A stretch of DNA of 64,000 nt, taken from the NCBI GenBank assembly GCA_938023035.1, contig CALIDI010000023.1, positions 1-64,000 of the forward strand, in the 5' to 3' direction. The DNA comes from an uncultured Leptolyngbyaceae cyanobacterium. Its GTDB lineage: Bacteria; Cyanobacteriota; Cyanobacteriia; Leptolyngbyales; Leptolyngbyaceae. Every line of letters starts with the position of its first letter. Position 1 is the first letter of the stretch. Below, piece after piece: positions 1-9,251 of the stretch. A program made the position numbers and the translations under genes. Below the pieces are notes generated by a model. That model ran no database searches. It had not been told where the DNA came from and saw only the letters and a program-made list of their open reading frames with translations.

Positions 1-198
1 GGGTTCACGAATCCCGTCGATGTCTACGGGAGGGGCAGCGATGAAGGCGATGATGAAGCAGATGGTCGCAGTCAGCAGGGTGGGGATCATCAACACGCCG
101 AACCAGCCTACGTACAGGCGGTTTTCGGTGCTGGTCACCCACTCGCAAAACTGTTCCCACAGGTTGGCGCGCTCGGCGCGTTGTAATGTGGTTGTCAT
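1..198 (-). CDS. psbA: Photosystem II D1 protein, N-terminal part (partial)
   Basis: The first 66 residues of the D1 reaction-centre protein are read on the minus strand from the ATG at 198; the gene runs off the window edge. Visible D1 landmarks are the start [17 protein letters not shown], the segment [17 protein letters not shown] that opens the first transmembrane helix, and [13 protein letters not shown] after that helix. D1 binds the P680 chlorophylls, pheophytin, the QB quinone and the Mn cluster in the thylakoid membrane; those ligands lie further on and cannot be seen here. The isoform (standard, low-oxygen or rogue) cannot be decided from this part, though nothing in it is aberrant. 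Confidence 0.97.
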   Translation of the reverse strand, partial: MTTTLQRAERANLWEQFCEWVTSTENRLYVGWFGVLMIPTLLTATICFIIAFIAAPPVDIDGIREP

Positions 199-516
199 GG
201 TTTTATGAGTGCTCGATGTAACTTGTACAACTGCGGTAAACTCCGCATATTAAGTAGTGTATGCCGAACATATCTTTTTGTAAAGCTACTCGTTCATTTT
301 TCCTGGACATGACTGGCGATCGCCACCGTTCTTTTAGTTAAAAAGCATTTTCCTGTAAGGATTTCAGCTTTTCTGAGTGAGTTGCTTAGAGAAATTAAAA
401 TGTAACGGAAAAATATAAACACTGTGGTGGTTACTCGGCCTCCACATCGCACAGGCGCGATTAGTTAAGCGGCTCCTGGGGCAATCTAAGCCCATCATCA
501 CCGCTGGAAACCTGCC
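199..516. other. Intergenic region, psbA leader and promoter
   Basis: Divergent intergenic space between psbA and the PLD-like gene. It holds the psbA promoter and leader hairpin described separately. No small gene, tRNA or clear terminator was seen in the rest. Confidence 0.6.
256..284 (-). promoter_or_regulatory. Probable psbA promoter
   Basis: On the minus strand a TTTACA box (279-284) and a TACACT box (256-261) are separated by exactly 17 nt, a sigma-70 type arrangement like that of other psbA genes. The deduced leader is about 50 nt and contains a small stem-loop (232-247, TGCGG/CCGCA arms) just before the coding region. Inferred from sequence only. Confidence 0.55.
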
Positions 517-2238
517 GTGAAACCCTTGTCATTTTCCCTGTTGCTAATGGCACTAAGTTTGTCAGCTTGCCAAACGGCTCAGCCGCAGCCACTTCTGTCT
601 CCGGCTCCTCTGCCCCAGATGGAGCGCCTCCGCGTTTACATGAATCAGCGGGAAATGGCCAGCTACAGCGACCCCTATCGATCACAACAGCGGGCTGGTG
701 ACGATCTAGAGCAAGTGATTATAGAGGCGATCGCCACGGCCCAATCCACCATCGATGTTGCCGTTCAGGAAATTCGCTTGCCCCGCATTGCAGTGGCCTT
801 GGCCGAACGTCATCAAGCCGGGGTAAAAGTGCGGGTCATGCTAGAAAATATCTACGCTCGGCCTTACAGCCAATACACCCCAGAGCAAATTGCCCAGCTA
901 CCTCAACGAGAGCAAGATCGCTACGCTGAAGCTCATCGCCTGATTGATTTAGATGGAGATGGTTCCCTTAGCCCAACCGAGATTGAGCAGCGAGATGCTC
1001 TGGTGATATTGGATCGCGCCCAAATTCCGCGACGCGATGATACGGCAGATGGCTCCGCAGGCAGCAATCTGATGCATCACAAATTCATGGTGGTCGATGG
1101 CCGAACCGTCATCAGCACCTCAGCCAATTGGACGATGAGTGATATCCACGGCGATATCAAAACCCCGAAGAGCCGGGGAAATGCGAATAACCTGCTCAAA
1201 ATCGATAGCCCCGAACTAGCAAACCTCTTTACCCAAGAATTTAATTTTCTCTGGGGGAATGGACTAAACAAGCGATCCAGTAGTCGGTTTGGCATTCAAA
1301 AACCCCACCGTCCGGCTCAACTGCTGAAGGTCGAGGATGCTCTAGTGCAGGTGCAGTTTTCTCCGAGTCGCCGCGCCATTCCTTGGGAGCAAAGTAGTAA
1401 CGGCCTGATTGGCAGAACTCTGCAACGTGCCCAGGAGCAAATTGATCTGGCCCTTTTTGTCTTCTCTGACCAAAAGCTGGTCAACTTACTGGAGCCTGTG
1501 CAGCAGTCAGGAGTTGAACTACGCGCTTTAATTGACCCTGGTTTTGCCTTTCGCCCCTACAGTGAAGGTTTAGACATGTTAGGCATTACCCTTGCGGATC
1601 AGGATTGCCGCCTGGAAGCAGGAAATCGCCCTTGGCAGCAACCCATCTATTCCGTGGGGGTGCCACGCCTCCCCCCTGGCGATTTACTGCACCATAAGTT
1701 TGGTGTGATTGACCGGCGGATTGTGATCACCGGCTCCCACAATTGGACAGAGGCTGCAAACCATGGCAATGATGAAACCGTGCTGGTGATTTACCACCCA
1801 GTAGTTGCGGCTCACTTTCAGCAAGAGTTTGAGCGTCTTTATCGGGATGCCGTGGTGGGTGTGCCGCCTGCCATCCGCAAAAAGGCCGATCAGCAACGGC
1901 GGGAGTGCCCCCAAATACTGACACGCGCTGCCGCTACGAGATCGCCAGAGTTTGCCAAACGCACTGCGTCATCAGCCGCCCGCCCTCTGACCCAAACTCA
2001 AGCGCAGAAGCGGGGTGCGGCCAAGTCTGGGAAGTCTCTGTTTGAGGGGAAACCGCTGAATTTAAATACAGCAACCCAAAAAGAATTGGAAAGCTTGCCA
2101 GGTATTGGGCCAAAACTAGCCCAACGGATCATAGCGGCTCGCCAGAAGCGACCCCTGCGATCGCTCCAGGACTTGCAGCGAATTCCGGGAATTAGCCCCC
2201 AGACCCTAAAGCGCCTGGAAGGAAACATCACTTGGTAA
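517..2238 (+). CDS. Lipoprotein PLD-family nuclease/phosphodiesterase with EF-hand loop and C-terminal helix-hairpin-helix
   Basis: A 573-residue protein starting at GTG. It opens with a lipoprotein-like signal (LSLSAC, Cys18), so it is probably anchored outside the cytoplasm. Two phospholipase-D HKD motifs follow: H187-x-K189-x4-D194 with a downstream SANWT, and H392-x-K394-x4-D399 with SHNWT. This is the two-motif set of one complete PLD active site, which acts on phosphodiesters in DNA, RNA or lipid. Between the N-terminal half-domain's core and its HKD sits a textbook EF-hand loop, D144-x-D146-G-D148-G-x-L-x3-E155, a probable Ca2+ site. The last 60 residues (LNLNTATQKELESLPGIGPK onward) are a ComEA-like helix-hairpin-helix pair that binds DNA non-specifically. 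The combination suggests an exported, DNA-acting, possibly calcium-tuned nuclease; the substrate is inference. No operon partner is evident. Confidence 0.85.
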   Translation: MKPLSFSLLLMALSLSACQTAQPQPLLSPAPLPQMERLRVYMNQREMASYSDPYRSQQRAGDDLEQVIIEAIATAQSTIDVAVQEIRLPRIAVALAERHQAGVKVRVMLENIYARPYSQYTPEQIAQLPQREQDRYAEAHRLIDLDGDGSLSPTEIEQRDALVILDRAQIPRRDDTADGSAGSNLMHHKFMVVDGRTVISTSANWTMSDIHGDIKTPKSRGNANNLLKIDSPELANLFTQEFNFLWGNGLNKRSSSRFGIQKPHRPAQLLKVEDALVQVQFSPSRRAIPWEQSSNGLIGRTLQRAQEQIDLALFVFSDQKLVNLLEPVQQSGVELRALIDPGFAFRPYSEGLDMLGITLADQDCRLEAGNRPWQQPIYSVGVPRLPPGDLLHHKFGVIDRRIVITGSHNWTEAANHGNDETVLVIYHPVVAAHFQQEFERLYRDAVVGVPPAIRKKADQQRRECPQILTRAAATRSPEFAKRTASSAARPLTQTQAQKRGAAKSGKSLFEGKPLNLNTATQKELESLPGIGPKLAQRIIAARQKRPLRSLQDLQRIPGISPQTLKRLEGNITW

Positions 2239-2251
2239 GCAGTTTAAACCC

Positions 2252-2683
2252 TTAAACCGCCTTCTTATGGGTTACTTCGACGACCGTGTGAACATTTCCC
2301 CGAGGATTAAAGTCTCCCTTAATAGAGACCTCCAGGGGGTCAGCAGCGGCGACAAAATCATCCAAAATTTGATTAATCGATTCTTCATGGGAGATGTAGC
2401 GATCGCGATAGCTATTGATATAAAGCTTAATCGCCTTCAACTCCACCACTTTTTGATCCGGTACATAGGTGATGTAAATCGTGGCAAAGTCTGGATAACC
2501 AGAAAACGGACATTTGCAGGTAAACTCTGGCAGGGTGATATGGATATCGTAACGGCGGCCTGGACGAGGATTTGGGAACGTAATCAGCGCTCCCTCTGCA
2601 ATTTCGCGCTCACCATACTTAACCGTTGGCCCATCCACAGATGCAGAGGTTTCTAAGCTGGTCAGGGGTTGAGTTGATTCCAT
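2252..2683 (-). CDS. queF: NADPH-dependent 7-cyano-7-deazaguanine reductase (QueF, short type)
   Basis: 143 residues, the length of single-domain type-I QueF. The enzyme reduces the nitrile of preQ0 to the aminomethyl group of preQ1 in queuosine synthesis for tRNA. The signature is clear: the catalytic Cys in CKCPFSGYPDFATI, the Asp of PDFATI, and the QueF motif ELKAIKLYINSYRD followed by the HEE pair that binds substrate. ATG at 2683. It converges with the PLD-like gene with a 13-nt gap and reads away from ahcY. Confidence 0.96.
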   Translation of the reverse strand: MESTQPLTSLETSASVDGPTVKYGEREIAEGALITFPNPRPGRRYDIHITLPEFTCKCPFSGYPDFATIYITYVPDQKVVELKAIKLYINSYRDRYISHEESINQILDDFVAAADPLEVSIKGDFNPRGNVHTVVEVTHKKAV

Positions 2684-2782
2684 TGTTTGGTCGATAAACA
2701 GTAGATCTCAAGTGGGCTGGGCGTAAAGTCGCCCTAAGGGTTCACTGTCCCATTTTACTGGTTGCGATTCTCAGTCATAATG

Positions 2783-2824
2783 CTAGTAACCACTGATTAC
2801 CGTCTAGTAACCACTGATTACCGT
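2783..2824. repeat. Perfect 21-bp tandem duplication
   Basis: The 21-mer beginning CTAGTAACCACTGATTACCG occurs twice head to tail, at 2783-2803 and 2804-2824, without mismatch. It lies about 255 nt before ahcY and 100 nt before queF. It could be a doubled regulator site or a simple replication slip. Confidence 0.9.
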
Positions 2825-3017
2825 ATTGATAGAGTCACAGAAAAATTTCTAATTCATTGCCCATAGAGCTTTGAGAGGCTATCGAACAGTGCAGTTAGTG
2901 GCAAAAAAGTTAACTGCGAAAAAGTAGAATTCCCAAATCTTTCTCCCTTCTTGATCAAGCCCTCTTTCCAGCCAGTGGGCCTATTTATCATGGCTGAGAG
3001 CATAGGCACTTCCTTGA

Positions 3018-3033
3018 CGATAGGTTACTATCG
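3018..3033 (+). promoter_or_regulatory. Perfect stem-loop upstream of ahcY
   Basis: CGATAG-GTTA-CTATCG is a perfect 6-bp stem with a 4-nt loop, 45 nt before the ahcY start codon. It could be an operator or a leader hairpin. Its function is not determined by the sequence. Confidence 0.35.
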
Positions 3034-3065
3034 GTTACACGCTAGGTTGAATGAATTCAAACTGA

Positions 3066-4361
<1,296 letters not shown>

Positions 4362-4726
4362 TGTGGCTGAGACAAAGATAATGGGTTGAATCCATTTGGC
4401 TATGGAAAGAAGAAATCGATACCCGTAAGGGAGTTGATTGATTTAAGGTGGGAAGCCGGCTGACCTTCTAACCTTGCCACTGAATTTAAGCCATATTCCT
4501 CAGTGGATAATCTAATAGATAGCTCAAAAGGAAAAAAGCCTGGCTTTGGCCAGGCTTTTTCTTTTTCTAGGGTTGTGAATGTGCTTTGACGATAGGAACA
4601 GAATTCTGCTCCGGCAAGCTCAAGGCGATTAGGGATTGCTGGAGCCAGCACCGGTTCGCTTTGTCCCCACACTCTATGGAAGCGGTGTGTGCATCGTTGC
4701 CAAAGCCACTCCAACCTCAGGAGGCT
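4362..4726. other. Intergenic region between convergent ahcY and dps
   Basis: The main content is the symmetrical terminator at 4533-4560. Nothing else could be supported; the open frames on either strand here lack a start, composition or similarity that would argue for a gene. Confidence 0.6.
4533..4560. terminator. Bidirectional Rho-independent terminator
   Basis: A perfect 12-bp inverted repeat AAAAAGCCTGGC-TTTG-GCCAGGCTTTTT is followed by a pyrimidine run on the plus strand and an equivalent T-run on the minus strand. It lies between the convergent ahcY and dps genes and can serve both. Confidence 0.9.
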
Positions 4727-5215
4727 TTACTGTTCGAGCAAGCTACGCAGCATCCATGCGGTTTTTTCATGGAGATGCATGCGCTGGGTTAACAGATCGG
4801 CTGTGGGTTCATCGCTGGCCCGCTCAGCCGCCGGAAACACTTCTCGCGCTGTCCGGACAACGGCCTCTTGACCTTCTACCAGTTGACGGATCATCTCTTC
4901 GGCAGTCGGTACGCCTTCTGCTTCTTTGATTGAAGTCAGCTTTGCATATTCAGAGTAGCTGCCAGGGGCGGGAAAACCCAAGGCACGAATGCGCTCGGCA
5001 ATTTCATCGACGGCGGTTGATAACTCGGTGTACTGCTCTTCAAACATCATATGGAGGGTCTGGAACATGGGGCCGGTCACATTCCAGTGGAAGTTGTGGG
5101 TTTTGAGGTAAAGGGTGTAGGTATCGGCCAATAGACGCGATAGGCCTTCGGCGATCGCCGCTCGGTCAGATTCTTGAATGCCGATATTAATCGGCATTGC
5201 AGTTTTGGTAGCCAT
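4727..5215 (-). CDS. dps: Dps-family ferritin-like DNA-protection protein
   Basis: 162 residues, typical of a Dps subunit. Dps assembles a 12-mer that oxidises Fe2+ with H2O2 and stores iron, protecting DNA. The inter-subunit ferroxidase residues are seen in [20 protein letters not shown] and the following [18 protein letters not shown] (His, His and Asp/Glu ligands). The N-terminus is short and not lysine-rich, so direct DNA binding is doubtful. The sulfiredoxin gene lies about 140 nt upstream on the same strand, which points to a shared peroxide-stress role. Confidence 0.93.
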   Translation of the reverse strand: MATKTAMPINIGIQESDRAAIAEGLSRLLADTYTLYLKTHNFHWNVTGPMFQTLHMMFEEQYTELSTAVDEIAERIRALGFPAPGSYSEYAKLTSIKEAEGVPTAEEMIRQLVEGQEAVVRTAREVFPAAERASDEPTADLLTQRMHLHEKTAWMLRSLLEQ

Positions 5216-5358
5216 AGAAGGTTCCTCGTAGTGAAATCAACGTTAAGTTAACTAGATGTTGCAAAGAGTTACTTGCAGGGCAGCCATGCCCGGTTGAATC
5301 AGCCAGCGCACGCAATCAGCATTGACATTCCTAGGTTGACTGAAGGTTGGCGATCGCC

Positions 5359-5622
5359 CTATGCCAGATGTTTTGCCAGCACAGAGCGGGGCGCACGCCG
5401 CACCCTGCAAAGGATCGTTTCATGCCCTAAGCGGGTGCAGGCTTCATAGCGATGGCAACCAGAGAAGCCGTAGTATTCTCCATCCACCTCTAAGACCTCT
5501 ATCGGCTCTTGCAAGCCAATGGCCTGAATCGACTCCATCAGATGCGCAACTTTTGCTGGATCATTCTGCCGATAAAGGGGACGACGAATCTGCTGAATAG
5601 GGATCGCTTCAACCCGAACCAT
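5359..5622 (-). CDS. srx: Sulfiredoxin (ParB/Srx fold)
   Basis: 87 residues with the sulfiredoxin active-site signature FSGCHRYEA, in which Cys attacks the phosphorylated sulfinic acid of hyperoxidised 2-Cys peroxiredoxin. The reaction uses ATP and a thiol. The N-terminal motif with IPIQQIRRPLYRQND and the GLQEPIEVLEVDG strand fit the Srx/ParB-like fold. The length is short, as usual for cyanobacterial Srx. Its position just upstream of dps on the same strand supports a peroxide-defence pair. Confidence 0.9.
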   Translation of the reverse strand: MVRVEAIPIQQIRRPLYRQNDPAKVAHLMESIQAIGLQEPIEVLEVDGEYYGFSGCHRYEACTRLGHETILCRVRRAPRSVLAKHLA

Positions 5623-5821
5623 GACTGCTGTTCCTTACATTCAACTTTCTAAATCATACTCATTATGAGTACGCTTTGCAAGTAAACTCATTGAGTTTCT
5701 GTTCTGATAATTTCTGACGGGCTGCGTAAAGGGAACTATCTTAGGGGTAGAGTATCTCTGACGGTGAGTTGATTCTTTTGACAGATTCGTTAGCATTAGC
5801 GGGTGATTGGGCGATCTCGGC

Positions 5822-7468
5822 ATGAATAAGCATGGAAGCAGACGAGGATTTTTGGCCCTCGTAGGGATGTTAGGCGCAGGACTTTCTTTGGGCATGGTGA
5901 TAAGGCCCCAGCCAGCAACTAGTCAAAACCCAGCCAACCCAGAATTGCAAATCGGCATTGTGCAACGGTTTGGTCGTACCCCTAACGATACGATTACCCT
6001 CCAGGCGCAAGCGGGCGATCGTCTGACCCTGCGGTTTCTCGGAGGAGACGGCAAACCCCAAACACTCACAACCGATCAGGTTAAGTTAGAAATTGCCCTG
6101 CAACCCCTAGCGAAACCGAAACGGCAAGAACGGGTTGTGCTCAGTACCCACCGCAGTTTTGAAAGCGCTGAAGATAATGCCAACGATTGGAAGGCACAGG
6201 GCATTCCCGTTGAGGTGGCGCAACCCGAACGCTGGCAGGTTTGGGCTCGACGAGACGTCTACAAAGACCCGGTGGTACGCCGTTTGCTGCTCGACAGCAT
6301 CCAAGCGCAGGGGGCTAACACCGCTTTTATTGATGTCCAGACTCTTACCGAGCAACCCCGTGCCACCTTTGTGGTCAATAATTATCGGTATACGCGCGAC
6401 CAGTTAGAGGTTTTCGCGAACCAGGGTGTGATTCAAGTGAATGCGACCATCGCAAACGAAACCACACGCCATCTCTATGCCGGCAGTTTGCGGTTGCAGC
6501 CCAATGCCTACGGCAACTATACCTTGGTGAATCGGGTGCCGATTGAAACCTATCTCAGAGGGGTAGTGCCCTACGAAATTGGCACAACAGCGGCTCCGTC
6601 TGTTCTGGAGGTGCAGGCCATTTTGGCGCGTACCTATGCACTGCGGAATCTGCGTCGCTTTGAGGTTGATAACTACCAGCTTTGTGCAACAACGCAATGC
6701 CAGGTTTACTTTGGTTTGAGTGGGGTGGCCACCTCAACGGATCGGGCGATCGCCAATACCCGTGGGCTGGTGCTGACCTATCAAAATGAATTGGTGGATG
6801 CCGTGTACTCTTCCAGCACAGGTGGGGTTACGGCCCCCTTTAATGATGTCTGGCATGGGCCAAACCGTCCCTACCTGCAAGCTGTGATTGATTCGGTGCG
6901 CAATGTTTGGGATTTGCCTCGCAATAGCCTGGCAGATGAGCAAACCTTTCGTCGCTTTATTAGCAAGCGCACCGGGTTTAACGAAGAGCGTCAGAGCAAT
7001 TATTTTCGCTGGCGGCAGGAGTCTACCTTAACCGAGCTAAATCGGGAATTGCGCCAATATCTCACGACTAAAAAGCATCCCTTGACCAACTTTAAGACGA
7101 TTCAGCGGTTAACTGTAACCCGGCGATCGCCCGCTGGTCGGGTTTTGGAGCTAACAGTCAGCACCGATCAGGGGCCTATTCAGTTGATCAAAGACAACAT
7201 TCTGAATGCGTTCGATGCACCCAACAGCACCCTCTTTTACCTGGAGCCAATGCTAAAACCCGATGGCAAAACCATCATGGGTTATGCCTTTGTGGGGGGT
7301 GGCTTGGGGCATGGCGTAGGTTTAAGCCAGACGGGCACTTACCATCTCGGTGATCTGGGCTGGAACCGCGAGCGAATTTTGCAGTTCTACTATCCTGGGA
7401 CTCAACTACAGCCGCTCAACAACTCAATTACCCTTTGGCGCGATCCCTCGTCAATCGCCAACAATTGA
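5822..7468 (+). CDS. Tat-exported SpoIID/LytB-domain protein
   Basis: 548 residues from the ATG at 5822; a TTG five codons earlier is also open but the ATG is preferred. The N-terminus has a twin-arginine signal (SRRGFLALVG followed by a hydrophobic stretch), so it should leave the cytoplasm folded. A SPOR-like or linker region follows to about residue 190. The SpoIID core is visible as VPIETYLRGVVPYEI, the Arg-rich ARTYALRNL, the Cys pair LCATTQCQVYFG, and AVYSSSTGGVTAPFNDVW. SpoIID proteins cleave or bind denuded peptidoglycan glycan strands; in cyanobacteria the role is probably cell-wall remodelling. Its 3' end converges with the next gene at a 29-nt gap. Confidence 0.88.
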   Translation: MNKHGSRRGFLALVGMLGAGLSLGMVIRPQPATSQNPANPELQIGIVQRFGRTPNDTITLQAQAGDRLTLRFLGGDGKPQTLTTDQVKLEIALQPLAKPKRQERVVLSTHRSFESAEDNANDWKAQGIPVEVAQPERWQVWARRDVYKDPVVRRLLLDSIQAQGANTAFIDVQTLTEQPRATFVVNNYRYTRDQLEVFANQGVIQVNATIANETTRHLYAGSLRLQPNAYGNYTLVNRVPIETYLRGVVPYEIGTTAAPSVLEVQAILARTYALRNLRRFEVDNYQLCATTQCQVYFGLSGVATSTDRAIANTRGLVLTYQNELVDAVYSSSTGGVTAPFNDVWHGPNRPYLQAVIDSVRNVWDLPRNSLADEQTFRRFISKRTGFNEERQSNYFRWRQESTLTELNRELRQYLTTKKHPLTNFKTIQRLTVTRRSPAGRVLELTVSTDQGPIQLIKDNILNAFDAPNSTLFYLEPMLKPDGKTIMGYAFVGGGLGHGVGLSQTGTYHLGDLGWNRERILQFYYPGTQLQPLNNSITLWRDPSSIANN

Positions 7469-7497
7469 TTCACCCTGCACACTCTTTAAACGCCCTC

Positions 7498-8970
7498 CTA
7501 GGGCTGGTAACCTCCAGTTGTCAGGTAATAGTTCTTAATCCACCGGCCAAACCGAGTCACAGGAATTGTAATCGGCCCATGCTGAGGTTGAAAGTGCCGC
7601 AATGCCACTTCTGTTAGCGGGTGCCAGTCATCGGAGATGAGCAAGGCGAGCTTTCCCTGTAACAGTTTGTTATCCGCTGGTGCCCAAAAGTCAAATTGAT
7701 CAATCCGCTGAGAAATCGCCAGCACTTGAGGATAGTTGAGTTGATAGGCGATCGCGGAGGCCGAGCGATAATCAGTGGTGAACAAACCAATGGAATCTAG
7801 CCCGCCCAATGCAGTCGCCTCTGCTTGCACAACCGCGGCCACATCCTGCCAGCCGTAGAGCATGCGCGAGTCGGGGTCACTGTCTTGGTCAATCAGAGCA
7901 GACAGAGGAAAGACACTGTAATGAATCACGAAAAGGGCTGCAAACACTAGACCGTAGAGCAAGGGGAGCAGCACAGCGAAATTTTTGTGGCCGGACTCAT
8001 TTTTTCTGGTTGCGACTGTCTCCAGGTCAGCCACCAGAGGAAACAGCAACAGATAGGCGGTAATGTTCCAATAGTAGAGAGCGGCTGAGAGCAGCGAGAC
8101 AATTGTCAGAACCACTGTAGGAATTAAAAAGCTCCAAAAGGCCAGAGTGGCGTAGGTAGAGGTCTGACGAAACAAAGCTTGAGGAGCACGCAAGATTTGC
8201 CAGAAGCGCCAACAATGCCAGGGTGACACCATCACCAGCGAAAACAATACAAAGCCTAAGCCAGAATCCCAACGTAGGGAAAACGCCCCCGAATCAACAC
8301 TGCGGTTGACGTAATAGGCAAAGGATTGCCAATCATTTTGCTGATTCCAAACCAGGATAGGGAGCAGCCCACTGGCCGCGATCGCCCCGGCCAGGTAGAG
8401 TCGCCCATCGCGGAGCAGGGGGCGCAGCCGGGGTTGACTCACAATCGTCGCGAGAAAGGCCGCCAGCACAAAAACAGTGTTGTATTTGCAGAGCAGCGCC
8501 AAGGCGATCGCACCACCTGCGCCATACAATCGTCTGCTTTGTCCGTGGCCCGTGACCTGATAATCGTCAGCAAAGGTGATAAACCAATACATTGCCAGCA
8601 GACAGAAGGTGATCAGCCAATGGTCAGGCCAGGCCAGTGCCAAAAAGAGAAAGTAAAGGGGAGCCGTTAGCAGCAGCCAGAGCATTCGCCCCAGCACCGA
8701 GCGAGCCTTAGCACCACAGCGATACTGACAAATCTTGAAATAGATAAACAACAACAGACCATTGCTGAGCAGATTAGGCAAGCGCAAAACAAAGGGCGAA
8801 TGGCCCAGGGCAGAAAAGAGACCTTGCACCCAGGCATGGAAGGGGGGATGATCGTAATAAGACCACCCCAGTCGCTGGCCCCATAGCCAGTAATAGGCTT
8901 CATCTGGGTTAGGAAAAGCCACCCACCAAAAAATCAGACGTAAGCAGAGGAAAGCGAGCAGAACGACCAT
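7498..8970 (-). CDS. GT39-family membrane glycosyltransferase (ArnT/PMT-like)
   Basis: 490 residues, strongly hydrophobic with about ten predicted membrane segments. The first periplasmic loop has the GT-C signature: PDEAYYWLWGQRLGW with the catalytic Asp-Glu pair, then YYDHPPFHAW. Enzymes of this type move a sugar from a polyprenyl-phosphate donor to lipid or protein on the outer face of the membrane. The acceptor cannot be told. It reads away from the GT2-TPS-CHAT gene, with 281 nt between the two starts, and converges on the SpoIID gene. Confidence 0.85.
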   Translation of the reverse strand: MVVLLAFLCLRLIFWWVAFPNPDEAYYWLWGQRLGWSYYDHPPFHAWVQGLFSALGHSPFVLRLPNLLSNGLLLFIYFKICQYRCGAKARSVLGRMLWLLLTAPLYFLFLALAWPDHWLITFCLLAMYWFITFADDYQVTGHGQSRRLYGAGGAIALALLCKYNTVFVLAAFLATIVSQPRLRPLLRDGRLYLAGAIAASGLLPILVWNQQNDWQSFAYYVNRSVDSGAFSLRWDSGLGFVLFSLVMVSPWHCWRFWQILRAPQALFRQTSTYATLAFWSFLIPTVVLTIVSLLSAALYYWNITAYLLLFPLVADLETVATRKNESGHKNFAVLLPLLYGLVFAALFVIHYSVFPLSALIDQDSDPDSRMLYGWQDVAAVVQAEATALGGLDSIGLFTTDYRSASAIAYQLNYPQVLAISQRIDQFDFWAPADNKLLQGKLALLISDDWHPLTEVALRHFQPQHGPITIPVTRFGRWIKNYYLTTGGYQP

Positions 8971-9251
8971 GCTTTAAGGCCCTGGCAAAGAATCACTCAA
9001 GAAATGCTACATCTCCGTGACGATTATTCGCGCTTCAACTACTTTGGGAATACTGCGCTTGCGAGGACAGGCTGCCCGATTTCTCACTAGGTTTCTAATC
9101 CGCCGATCTCCCGATCTCACCGTTCCCACCGACGGGGCATGGGATCAACCAATCAGCATTGCTTCTATGCCTTTGCTTATGAAGGCGTTCTCGCATCGAT
9201 GCGGTGGCTTTTGATTGTGAGCTGTTCAACCCCATTTCAGGAAGACCCACT

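Noticed and set aside
9204-9251. Upstream GTG start of the GT2-TPS-CHAT gene
   Set aside because: The GTG at 9252 has AGGAAG at good spacing and begins the GT2 domain directly; the 16 extra codons lack family-like sequence.
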